DNA of 8,180 nt from assembly GCA_025458415.1 (NCBI GenBank), contig JALOSN010000122.1, forward strand, positions 1 to 8,180. The letters are read 5' to 3'. This document shows positions 1 to 5,754 of the stretch, piece by piece. Position 1 is the first letter of the stretch; every line of letters starts with the position of its first letter. The stretch is from Hydrogenophaga sp. GTDB lineage: Bacteria > Pseudomonadota > Gammaproteobacteria > Burkholderiales > Burkholderiaceae_C. Position numbers and translations under genes: made by a program. The notes beneath the pieces are model-generated. The model was not told the origin of the DNA. It worked only from the letters and a program-made list of their open reading frames with translations, and did no database searches.

Positions 1-789
1 GGCGCGCGCCGGCAGATGACCATAGAGCTCTTCGGCAAGTGCACGAACGCGATCCACATCCACGTCACCGACCACCACCAGCGCCGCATTGGAAGGGGTA
101 TACCACTGCCGGTAGAAGGCCCGCACATCCTCGGGGGTCATGGCATCGAGGTCACTCATCCAGCCGATGATGGGACGGCGATAAGGGTGCGCCTGGAAAG
201 CCATGGCGTTGAAGGCCTCGAACATGCGGGCACGCGGGGATTCCTCGGTGCGCTGGCGTCGCTCCTCCTTGACCACCTCGATCTCGCGGGTGAATTCGTC
301 GTCAGGCCATTGGTTGCGGGCAAAGCGGTCGGCCTCCAGCCTCATCACAGCCTCCAGCTGGCGGACCGGAACCTGCTGGTGGTAGGCGGTGGCGTCGCGG
401 CTGGTGAAAGCGTTGTCGCGACCGCCCATGGCCGCGACACGGCGCGAAAACTCCCCGGGCTTGAGGTCCGGCGTGCCCTTGAACATCATGTGCTCAAGCA
501 CATGGGCCACACCGGAGGTGCCGTCCACCTCGTCGATGGAGCCGACCCGCACCCACAGCATGTGGGCTGCCGTGGGCGAGCGCCGGTCGGGCCGCACGAT
601 CACCGTCATGCCGTTGGCCAGCGTGAAGCGGTGCGTCTGGCCGGACTGGACGGCGGCGGGCTCTGCGGCCTTGGCCTGGGGCGACTGCGCCTGTGCGGCG
701 ATGGGCATTGTCAGCACCAGCGCCAGCAGGGCGCAGGTGCTGCCAATGATGCGGCGCAGGCGGTCAGGCAGGTGGAATGGGGGTTTCAT
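1..789 (-). CDS. M16 family zinc metallopeptidase, secreted (partial, C-terminus off left edge)
   Basis: This is the N-terminal 263 codons of a pitrilysin/insulinase-type (M16) peptidase; the reading frame stays open to base 1. Residues 1 to about 35 form a signal peptide: basic start, hydrophobic stretch ending TMPIAAQAQS, with likely cleavage after an Ala. The inverted zinc motif HxxEH is seen as HVLEH at residues 96-100 (bases 490-504). The third zinc ligand is probably E176 in VVKEER, about 76 residues downstream as the family requires. Other family blocks present are LANGMTVIVRPD, GGRDNAFTSRDATAYHQ and the LVVVGDV strand. Family members of this type are usually about 440 residues, so roughly 60 % is present. 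With all zinc ligands intact it is probably the catalytic member; in related genomes a second, inactive M16 gene often follows. The ATG at 789 is chosen because it precedes the signal peptide, although no good ribosome binding site is visible. It diverges from ftsY. Confidence 0.95.
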   Translation of the reverse strand, partial: MKPPFHLPDRLRRIIGSTCALLALVLTMPIAAQAQSPQAKAAEPAAVQSGQTHRFTLANGMTVIVRPDRRSPTAAHMLWVRVGSIDEVDGTSGVAHVLEHMMFKGTPDLKPGEFSRRVAAMGGRDNAFTSRDATAYHQQVPVRQLEAVMRLEADRFARNQWPDDEFTREIEVVKEERRQRTEESPRARMFEAFNAMAFQAHPYRRPIIGWMSDLDAMTPEDVRAFYRQWYTPSNAALVVVGDVDVDRVRALAEELYGHLPARA

Positions 790-818
790 AGAATGGTGAA
801 GATACTTGAGATTGAAAA

Positions 819-1877
819 ATGTTCTCGTTCTTCCGCAAGAAAACACCTGCCGCCACGTCCACCACTGGTACCCCCCCTTCACCGGCGGCCGACACGACAG
901 CGACGCAGGTCGTCGATCCGACCCCGCCTCCCGCAGCCACACCCGCGACCACGGAGGCCCCGATGCCGGCGCCGGCCGAGCGCCAGGGTTGGCTGGACCG
1001 CCTCAAGGCCGGCCTGCGCAAGACCGGCAGCGGGATTGCCACTGTGTTCACCGGCACCCGCATCGACGAGGATCTGTACGAAGAGCTGGAAGCCGCGCTG
1101 CTGATGGCCGACACCGGCGTCAAGGCCACCGAGCACCTGCTCAAGGATCTGCGGCGGCGCGTCAAGGAGGCCAGGGCGACCGACCCGGCGGCCGTCAAGG
1201 GCCTGCTGGCCGATGCCATCGCCGACCTGCTGGCTCCGCTGCAGAAACCCTTGGTCATCGGCGAGCACAAACCCACGGTGATCATGGTGGCCGGTGTCAA
1301 CGGTGCCGGCAAGACCACGTCCATCGGCAAGCTGACCCGCCATATGGCCAATGAAGGCGCCAGTGTGCTGCTGGCCGCGGCCGACACCTTCCGCGCCGCG
1401 GCACGCGAACAGCTGGCGGTCTGGGCCGACCGCAACACGGTCGAGATCATCACCCAGCAGGGGGGTGACCCGGCCGCCGTGAGCTACGACGCCGTGACCG
1501 CCGGTCGGGCGCGTGGCAAAGACGTGGTGCTGGTCGACACCGCCGGACGGCTGCCAACGCAGCTGCACCTGATGGAAGAGCTGCGCAAGATCAAGCGTGT
1601 GGTCCAAAAGGCCGATGCCTCCGGGCCACACGAGGTGTTGCTGGTGATCGACGGCAACACCGGCCAGAACGCGCTCACCCAGGTCAAGGCCTTCGACGAT
1701 GCCCTGTCGCTGACGGGGCTGGTCATCACCAAGCTGGACGGTACCGCCAAGGGCGGTGTCATCTGTGCCATCGCCATGGAGCGGCCGATACCGGTCTACT
1801 TCATCGGCGTGGGCGAGAAGCTGGAAGACCTGGAAACATTTGATGCACGGGAGTTCGCGCAAGCGCTGCTGAACTGA
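819..1877 (+). CDS. ftsY: Signal recognition particle receptor FtsY
   Basis: FtsY is the GTPase that docks SRP-ribosome complexes at the inner membrane for co-translational insertion of membrane proteins. The 352-residue protein starts with a short amphipathic segment (MFSFFRKK) and a Pro/Ala/Thr-rich A domain to about residue 53, much shorter than the acidic A domain of E. coli. The four-helix N domain runs from about 56 to 145, followed by the G domain. GTPase motifs seen are the P-loop GVNGAGKT (159-166), ADTFRAAAREQL (188-199, SRP-specific insertion box), DTAGR (240-244), TKLD (304-307) and the closing GVGEKLEDLETFD (330-342). All catalytic elements are intact. The ATG at 819 fits the conserved N-terminal helix; upstream there is only a weak GAG at 808-810. 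The 29-bp gap to the divergent peptidase gene means at least one promoter must reach into neighbouring coding sequence. No partner ftsE/ftsX follows; the downstream gene is convergent. Confidence 0.98.
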   Translation: MFSFFRKKTPAATSTTGTPPSPAADTTATQVVDPTPPPAATPATTEAPMPAPAERQGWLDRLKAGLRKTGSGIATVFTGTRIDEDLYEELEAALLMADTGVKATEHLLKDLRRRVKEARATDPAAVKGLLADAIADLLAPLQKPLVIGEHKPTVIMVAGVNGAGKTTSIGKLTRHMANEGASVLLAAADTFRAAAREQLAVWADRNTVEIITQQGGDPAAVSYDAVTAGRARGKDVVLVDTAGRLPTQLHLMEELRKIKRVVQKADASGPHEVLLVIDGNTGQNALTQVKAFDDALSLTGLVITKLDGTAKGGVICAIAMERPIPVYFIGVGEKLEDLETFDAREFAQALLN

Positions 1878-1909
1878 CCTCCATGCTCAGCAGCCGCGGA
1901 GGGTGTTGA

Positions 1910-2125
1910 TCATTCGTCGTCGGTGTAGTTCCGCCACTGCCGCATGGCATTGCGCATGGTCAGGACCTGACGCTCGAAATCGGGGCAAGCCTTGCACATG
2001 GCCATGTGCACCCTCAAGGCGGCGCGCTCGATCAATGCCAGGTCGCGGTCCTCTTGGGCGATGACCAAGGCGGTCACCTCCTTGCAGTTGCGCATCAGGG
2101 GCAGTTTTCTGAGCAGGGCATTCAT
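1910..2125 (-). CDS. Small zinc-finger anti-sigma factor (zf-HC2 type)
   Basis: This 71-residue cytoplasmic protein has no membrane segment. It carries the ZAS/zf-HC2 signature HxxxCxxC as H40-MAM-C44-KA-C47, with C14 in the early CKEVT segment as the likely fourth zinc ligand. The central ERAALRVHMAMC segment is typical of soluble anti-sigma factors that bind an ECF sigma and release it when thiols or zinc are disturbed. Its ATG (2125-2123) overlaps the stop codon of the upstream sigma gene as ATGA, indicating translational coupling and stoichiometric production. An upstream in-frame start would add ten residues, but the overlap and the family start make the shorter form more likely. By analogy with sigma/anti-sigma pairs next to gig/buf genes, I infer that it senses metal or redox stress; the signal itself is not visible in the sequence. 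Confidence 0.88.
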   Translation of the reverse strand: MNALLRKLPLMRNCKEVTALVIAQEDRDLALIERAALRVHMAMCKACPDFERQVLTMRNAMRQWRNYTDDE

Positions 2126-2697
2126 CGGGACGCAAACCAGTTGAGCTCCAGACACTCGCGCAGGCGAAGGCGGGCGCGGTGCAACTGGACATACAGGTTG
2201 GTCGGGGTCAAGGCCAGTTCCTTACAGATTTCGTCACTGGACATTTCCAGCCACTCGCGCATCAGGAACAGGCGGCCCTGCACCGCCGGCAGTTTTTGCG
2301 TGCACGCTTCCATCACCGCCATGAACTGACGGTTCCTGAGGTCCTGCTCAGGGTTGCCCCAGTCGGCCGGTCTCTCGGCAAAGTGTCCATCGGACTTGAA
2401 AGCCATGTGCTCCAGCGGGTCAAGGTTTTCGTCGTCAGAGCCGCTGTCGAGCGTCACCTCGCGCTGGCGCTGGCGCATGGAGTCGATGATCTTGTGCTTG
2501 AGGATGCCAACCAGCCAAGTCTTGAGCTGCGATCGCGCCTGGAACGCCTGCGGTTTGGCCAGTGCCGCCAGGATGGTTTCGGAGACCACGTCCTCGGCCC
2601 AGACATCGTTTCGCAACTGCAGGCGGGCAAAGCGCATGAGGTAATCACGCTGTTGGACCAGCTGCTGCTCAAAGTCGGTGGTGGTCGGTGAAAGCAT
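2122..2697 (-). CDS. ECF-type RNA polymerase sigma factor
   Basis: This is a sigma-70 family group IV (ECF) protein of 191 residues from the chosen start. Region 2 spans about residues 16-80, with YLMRFARLQLRN, AEDVVSETILAAL and the 2.4-like KTWLVGILKHKIIDSMRQRQR. Region 4 spans about 128-186, with the helix-turn-helix MSSDEICKELALTPTNLYVQLHRARLRLRECL. The linker between them (about residues 81-125) is long and acidic. The open frame extends upstream to a GTG at 2760, but that form would cover a putative divergent promoter and leave only 12 bp to the neighbouring gene. The ATG at 2697 also fits the family N-terminus, though neither start has a good ribosome binding site. It is co-translated with the anti-sigma gene. 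It probably drives the divergent tlpA-like/buf locus, in the manner of RpoQ beside the gold-induced gig genes of Cupriavidus; this is inference. Confidence 0.92.
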   Translation of the reverse strand: MLSPTTTDFEQQLVQQRDYLMRFARLQLRNDVWAEDVVSETILAALAKPQAFQARSQLKTWLVGILKHKIIDSMRQRQREVTLDSGSDDENLDPLEHMAFKSDGHFAERPADWGNPEQDLRNRQFMAVMEACTQKLPAVQGRLFLMREWLEMSSDEICKELALTPTNLYVQLHRARLRLRECLELNWFASR

Positions 2698-2721
2698 GGC
2701 GACAGGATCAAAGCCTGCGAG

Positions 2722-2747
2722 TGTAAGGAACATCGGAATCGGCCGAC
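2722..2747 (+). promoter_or_regulatory. Putative ECF sigma promoter of the tlpA-like gene (TGTAAG-N17-GAC)
   Basis: TGTAAG lies at 2722-2727 (continuing as GAAC), and GAC at 2745-2747 inside CCGACAAA, 17 bases after the first block. The same two blocks at the same spacing occur upstream of bufA. The layout resembles an ECF promoter with a conserved -35 and a short -10. Transcription would start near 2754-2757, leaving a leader just long enough for the GGAG at 2762-2765. The assignment is comparative, from two sites in one window, and is untested. Confidence 0.5.
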
Positions 2748-2761
2748 AAAGGGTGCTCACC

Positions 2762-2765
2762 GGAG
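2762..2765 (+). promoter_or_regulatory. Ribosome binding site of the tlpA-like gene
   Basis: GGAG sits seven bases before the ATG at 2773. This decides the start in favour of 2773 over the internal ATG at 2800, which would begin directly before the twin-arginine segment. Confidence 0.7.
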
Positions 2766-2772
2766 AAACCCT

Positions 2773-3325
2773 ATGTCCTCTGCGATCACCTCCGCCCCCA
2801 TGATCAACCGGCGCCGTTTCGCCCTCGTGACGGTGCTGTGCGCCGGCGCGTCAGGCCCCCTTTGGGCGGCCACCACCGATGCGCCAACAAGGCCCGAACT
2901 GGAAGGCACCACCGCCGAGGGCCAACGCCTGCGGCTGGCCGGGCTCCAGGGACAGGTGGTGCTTGTCTTTTACTGGGCCACCGGTTGCGCTGTGTGCCGA
3001 GACAAGATGCGGGAGCTGCGGGCCAACCTGAGGGGTTGGACGGGTCAGCCCTTCGCTCTGATCGGGGTGAACATGGATGAGCGCCGCCAGGACTGGCTCG
3101 ACTACGAACGGCTGGTGGCCCAGTCCATTCCGGCCAACCAGCGGTTTGCATCGGTCTGGGCGGGAGGGACCGACTACCGCGACACCATGGAGCGGCCGAC
3201 CCAACTGCCCAGCGCGTGTCTGATCGACAAGGACGGGTCTGATCGACAAGGACGGACGACTGGTCGAACAGTACCGCGGCAGGGTGCCGGCCCAGGCCTG
3301 GGACCGCATCGCCGACCTGATCTGA
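2773..3325 (+). pseudogene. TlpA/thioredoxin-like exported oxidoreductase, frameshifted by a 19-bp duplication
   Basis: The intact form would be a 177-residue exported thiol-disulfide oxidoreductase. The signal region contains NRRRFALVTVL (a twin-arginine-like RRxF at residues 13-16) and likely cleavage after LWA (about 32). The thioredoxin fold shows FYWATGCAVC with catalytic C72 and C75, the GVNMDERR segment and the cis-proline loop TQLPSACLIDKDG with P146. A perfect 19-bp tandem duplication (3218-3255) then shifts the frame by +1. Dropping one copy restores SACLIDKDGRLVEQYRGRV and a stop at 3323-3325, exactly as a TlpA-like C-terminus should end. As written, the product loses the last strand and helix and reads on into unrelated frame as far as 4164. 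The gene is the first plus-strand gene after the divergent sigma factor. A role in keeping bufferin cysteines or copper sites reduced is inference. An assembly error or a reversible slip are alternatives to true decay. Confidence 0.9.
3218..3255 (+). repeat. Perfect 19-bp tandem duplication
   Basis: Two adjacent identical copies of GTCTGATCGACAAGGACGG lie at 3218-3236 and 3237-3255. Since 19 is not a multiple of three, the extra copy shifts the reading frame of the thioredoxin-like gene. The absence of any difference between the copies indicates a recent event or an assembly artefact. Confidence 0.97.
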
Positions 3326-3354
3326 ACCGGGCGGCACAGTTTTTTCGATCGGCC

Positions 3355-3380
3355 TGTAAGAACCGCGCCGCGCCACAGAC
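3355..3380 (+). promoter_or_regulatory. Putative ECF sigma promoter of bufA (TGTAAG-N17-GAC)
   Basis: TGTAAG at 3355-3360 is followed by AACC, and GAC lies at 3378-3380 within ACAGACTC. Block sequences and 17-base spacing match the element before the tlpA-like gene. I saw no further TGTAAG in the window by eye. Transcription would begin near 3386-3390, at the left arm of the hairpin at 3388-3423. This would give bufABC its own promoter, independent of the upstream gene. Confidence 0.5.
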
Positions 3381-3387
3381 TCACCCT

Positions 3388-3423
3388 CAACCAGCAGGCA
3401 CTGCAACCGCACGCTGCTGGTTG
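3388..3423 (+). promoter_or_regulatory. Perfect 10-bp inverted repeat in the bufA leader
   Basis: CAACCAGCAG (3388-3397) and CTGCTGGTTG (3414-3423) are exact reverse complements separated by 16 bases. No T-run follows, so a simple intrinsic terminator is unlikely. If the promoter above is right, this stem would be the very 5' end of the bufA transcript, where such stems can protect an mRNA from decay. It could also be an operator or a processing site separating the tlpA-like and buf messages. Confidence 0.55.
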
Positions 3424-3444
3424 TGTCACCCCAACCCACCCTTC

Positions 3445-3450
3445 AGGAGA
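3445..3450 (+). promoter_or_regulatory. Strong ribosome binding site of bufA
   Basis: AGGAGA lies seven bases before the ATG at 3458. It is the best Shine-Dalgarno sequence in the window, as expected for a small precursor peptide made in excess over its modifying enzymes. Confidence 0.8.
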
Positions 3451-3457
3451 TTTCGCC

Positions 3458-3736
3458 ATGAACCAACGCACCCTCATCACCTCTGCCGCCGCTTCGCTGA
3501 TGTCGCTTGCCCTGCTGTCCTCGCCTGCACTGGCACAGACGTCCGCCAAGGAAAAGTGCTACGGCATCGCCAAGGCCGGCCAGAACGACTGCGCCAACCT
3601 CGCAGGCACCCATTCGTGCGCCGGCCAGTCCAAGGTGGACAACGACAAGGGCGAGTGGAAATACGTCGCGGCCGGCACCTGCAAGAGCATGGGCGGACTC
3701 TCGGCCGAGGAAGCCAAGAAGGCCATGAAGTCCTGA
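3458..3736 (+). CDS. bufA: BufA-like bufferin precursor (DUF2282 family)
   Basis: This 92-residue exported peptide is the substrate of the adjacent enzyme pair. Residues 1-27 form a Sec signal peptide (NQRTLITSAAASLMSLALL, cleavage near ALAQ). The mature part carries the DUF2282 pattern EKCYGIAKAGQNDCANLAGTH followed by SCAGQSK, and later AGTCKSM. There are four cysteines, C34, C45, C54 and C75. In characterised bufferins some of the core cysteines are converted to sulfur-containing heterocycles by a DUF692 (MNIO) enzyme, and the product binds copper; that is family knowledge, not visible here. The order bufA-bufB-bufC matches the known operon. A 36-bp gap separates it from bufB. The cluster is also known as gig (gold-induced genes) in Cupriavidus. 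Whether all four cysteines are modified cannot be told from the sequence. Confidence 0.93.
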   Translation: MNQRTLITSAAASLMSLALLSSPALAQTSAKEKCYGIAKAGQNDCANLAGTHSCAGQSKVDNDKGEWKYVAAGTCKSMGGLSAEEAKKAMKS

Positions 3737-3772
3737 ATGTCCCGTTCCGAACGTTTTGCCTAGCCCGCCACC

Positions 3773-4660
3773 ATGACCGCACCCGCTCATCGGCACCCGG
3801 CCGCAGCGCCCAGCGTGGGCATGGGTTGGCGGCACCCCCATTACGCGGCGCTGCTGGAACAGCGGCCCGCCCTGGGCTTCATCGAAGTCCATTCCGAGAA
3901 TTTCTTTGCCCCGGGCGGCGCCGCTCTGTCGGTGCTGCTGGAAGGGCGCGAAAACTACCCGGTGAGCCTGCACGGCGTGGGTCTGTCGCTGGGCTCGGCG
4001 GCGGGTATCGACCCCTGGCACCTGGACCAGCTGGCGCGGCTGGTGCGGACCATCGAGCCCGTGGGGGTGAGCGACCACGCCAGCTTCGCACGCGGACCAG
4101 GCCTTCACGCCAGCGACCTGCTGCCCGTTCCCATGAGCCGCGCGGCGCTCGACGTGATGTGTGACAACGTGAGCCGGGTGCAGGACCGCCTGCAATGCCG
4201 TATTGCCGTGGAGAACCTGTCGGCCTATGTGCAATGGCGTGACAACGAGATGGACGAACCCACGTTTCTCAACGCACTCGCACGTCGCACCGGATGCCTG
4301 TTGCTGATCGACGTGAACAACGTGTACGTCAACGCATTGAACGCGCAACTGCGCGGCGAGTTCACCGACCCGCTGAGCGAAGGCCGACGCTGGCTGGACG
4401 CGGTGCAGCCGCAACACGTGGCCGAACTGCACCTGGCCGGTCATGTGCACTGCGGCGACATCGTCATCGACGACCATGGCAGCCGCGTGTGCGAGGCGGT
4501 CTGGTCGCTCTACGCGCACGCCCTGCTGCGATATGGCGCTGTGCCCACACTGATCGAATGGGACACCGACCTGCCCGAACTTCAGGTGCTGCTGGACGAA
4601 GTGAATCGTGCCCGTGCCGTGTCCGTTCCCTGTCCGACCTTGACCAGACAGGCGGCATGA
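3773..4660 (+). CDS. bufB: BufB-like multinuclear non-heme iron (MNIO, DUF692) enzyme
   Basis: This 295-residue cytoplasmic TIM-barrel enzyme of the DUF692/MNIO family is related to MbnB of methanobactin synthesis. Such enzymes use iron clusters and oxygen to remodel cysteines of a precursor, here presumably BufA. Family blocks run in order: GFIEVHSENFF (35-45), SLHGVGLSLGS (65-75, with H67), GVSDHASFA (98-106, D101 and H102), VENLSAY (146-152, E147), LIDVNNVYVNA (178-188, D180 and N183), ELHLAGH (218-224, H220 and H224), IDDHG (232-236) and IEWDTDLP (261-268, E262 and D264). All expected iron-binding His/Asp/Glu positions appear to be present. The ATG at 3773 has no strong ribosome binding site, so expression below that of bufA is likely. 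Its stop overlaps the bufC start as ATGA. Confidence 0.95.
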   Translation: MTAPAHRHPAAAPSVGMGWRHPHYAALLEQRPALGFIEVHSENFFAPGGAALSVLLEGRENYPVSLHGVGLSLGSAAGIDPWHLDQLARLVRTIEPVGVSDHASFARGPGLHASDLLPVPMSRAALDVMCDNVSRVQDRLQCRIAVENLSAYVQWRDNEMDEPTFLNALARRTGCLLLIDVNNVYVNALNAQLRGEFTDPLSEGRRWLDAVQPQHVAELHLAGHVHCGDIVIDDHGSRVCEAVWSLYAHALLRYGAVPTLIEWDTDLPELQVLLDEVNRARAVSVPCPTLTRQAA

Positions 4661-5523
4661 ACACACGCCCTGTACAAACGCTGGCGCGTCAGCAACTGGT
4701 CCTGTTGCAGGCGCTGTTCGCTCGCCCTGGCACGGCCGCTGCGCAGGCGGCTGTGGCCGACCTTGATGATCTTCTTGCCGTGCACGGTTCCCAGAACGCG
4801 AGGGGCCTGGCGGCGTATCAGGCCAATGGACACGCCTTGGCCGAACGCTCGCTGCTGTCGGTCTATCCTGTGGTCGCCGCCCTGATCGGTCATGACAACT
4901 TCACGTGGCTGGCACGCGACCTGTGGCACCGGCACCCTCCCCATCGAGGTGACCTGGCGCAATGGGGCGACGCCCTGCCCGATTTTCTGGACCAAAGCAC
5001 GCAGCTGTCCGACACGCCCTACCTGGGTGATGTCGCCCGTGCCGAATGGGCGCTGCACCGCGCGGCCGGTGCGCCCGACACGCCACCCGACCTGGCCAGC
5101 TTTGCCCGCCTGACACAGGAAGACCCCCACGGCCTGACACTGATGCTGGCGCCTGGCACGGCCGTGATCGCCAGCCGTTACCCGTTGGCGAGCCTGACGA
5201 CGGCGCATCTGTATGGCACACCCAGCCTGGCCGACGTGGGCCAGCGGCTGCGAGAAGGCAGAGCGGAACACGCCGTGATCTGGCGCCAGGGGCTGCGACC
5301 CCGCATCGCCTGGCACGACGCCACGGCCCATGCGCTGCTGACCGCCTTGTTGGCCGGCGCTGCGCTGCCGCAAGCGATCGATGCCATGGGCCATGCCGCC
5401 AGCACTGATCAGAACATCGACTTCTCGGCATGGTTGATCGCTGCCGTGACCGACGGACTGGTGATGGGCGTGCGCGACCACACCGGACCCCATCTCACCG
5501 CAAACCTGGAGACCATCCCATGA
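4657..5523 (+). CDS. bufC: BufC-like partner protein (DUF2063 family)
   Basis: This 288-residue soluble protein is translationally coupled to bufB by an ATGA overlap. The N-terminal DUF2063 domain spans about residues 10-110 and shows LAAYQANGHALAERSLLSVY, PVVAALIGHDNFTWLARDL and HPPHRGDLAQWGDALPDFLD, followed by YLGDVARAEWALH. The C-terminal half (about 135-285) forms the variable second domain, including a WRQGLRPRIAWHDATAHALL segment. In MNIO systems this partner binds the precursor and the enzyme and is needed for modification; that role comes from the family. No signal peptide or membrane segment is visible, which fits modification before export. Its stop overlaps the next ORF in the same ATGA fashion. 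Confidence 0.93.
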   Translation: MNTRPVQTLARQQLVLLQALFARPGTAAAQAAVADLDDLLAVHGSQNARGLAAYQANGHALAERSLLSVYPVVAALIGHDNFTWLARDLWHRHPPHRGDLAQWGDALPDFLDQSTQLSDTPYLGDVARAEWALHRAAGAPDTPPDLASFARLTQEDPHGLTLMLAPGTAVIASRYPLASLTTAHLYGTPSLADVGQRLREGRAEHAVIWRQGLRPRIAWHDATAHALLTALLAGAALPQAIDAMGHAASTDQNIDFSAWLIAAVTDGLVMGVRDHTGPHLTANLETIP

Positions 5524-5723
5524 ACACCCTGTTTTTCCACGGGGGCCTGCGCGCCTGGCGCAGCCTCACCGCCGGCCTCGACAGCTTTCGTCCATGGGCC
5601 GCACTGCCCGAGCTTGCATCCCTGTCGCCCAGGTCTTGTTTCCGGATCGCCTGCGGATGGCTCAAGCCCAGACCTGACCGCCGGGTGACCCCCGAGGGTC
5701 GCAAGATTTCTTCCATGATTTAA
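5520..5723 (+). CDS. Small hypothetical protein in the bufD position; possible DoxX remnant
   Basis: This 67-codon ORF begins with an ATG overlapping the bufC stop (ATGA), so it is probably translated. In most buf1/gig operons a DoxX-family membrane protein (bufD) of roughly 140-190 residues stands here, with four membrane helices. This ORF has no such helices. The opening, ending LTAGLDSFRPWAAL, resembles how DoxX proteins of such operons start. Further on, the blocks VAQVLF (plus-strand frame from 5622) and RIACGWLK (ORF frame) look like pieces of the first DoxX helix, which commonly reads VAxVFFRSGWLK, but split between two frames. I therefore suspect a frameshifted and truncated bufD. The resemblance is from memory and weak. 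The ORF could also be an unrelated small protein or chance reading. Confidence 0.4.
   Translation: MNTLFFHGGLRAWRSLTAGLDSFRPWAALPELASLSPRSCFRIACGWLKPRPDRRVTPEGRKISSMI
5685..5702 (+). terminator. Possible weak terminator hairpin at the end of the buf operon
   Basis: GTGACCC (5685-5691) and GGGTCGC (5696-5702) pair over seven positions, including one G-T wobble, around a CCGA loop. The sequence AAGATTTCTT follows, which is only weakly T-rich. It sits inside the end of the short bufD-position ORF and before the next operon. This fits attenuation of buf transcription but is not a canonical terminator. Confidence 0.35.
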
Positions 5724-5743
5724 GCTCAACAGCCATTTCCATC

Positions 5744-5748
5744 GGAGA
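5744..5748 (+). promoter_or_regulatory. Ribosome binding site supporting a TTG start
   Basis: GGAGA is followed after six bases by TTG at 5755. The next in-frame ATG lies inside the signal peptide (Met15, past the twin arginines), so the TTG is the credible start. Confidence 0.65.
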
Positions 5749-5754
5749 CACCAA

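Noticed and set aside
16..1104. Long plus-strand open frame opposite the M16 peptidase gene, running into ftsY
   Set aside because: It has no recognisable domain and is explained by the GC-rich third positions of the minus-strand peptidase, which has a signal peptide and a complete zinc motif.
1878..1902. CCTCC/GGAGG pairing with an inner GCT/AGC pair between ftsY and the convergent anti-sigma gene
   Set aside because: It could be a shared terminator, but the stem is interrupted and neither side has a T-run, so I do not call it.
3743..3753. CGTTC-C-GAACG palindrome followed by four T between bufA and bufB
   Set aside because: A one-base centre cannot form a normal hairpin loop, the stem is short, and nothing else supports an operator or terminator here.
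3326..4164. Continuation of the thioredoxin-like frame after the duplication, down to 4164
   Set aside because: It reads Arg/Pro/Gly-rich antisense-like sequence through bufA and bufB in the wrong frame; it results from the frameshift and is not a fusion protein.
3443..4666. 407-codon minus-strand open frame opposite bufA and bufB
   Set aside because: It is His/Gln/Gly-rich without a domain and is fully covered by the clear DUF692 and DUF2282 genes on the other strand.
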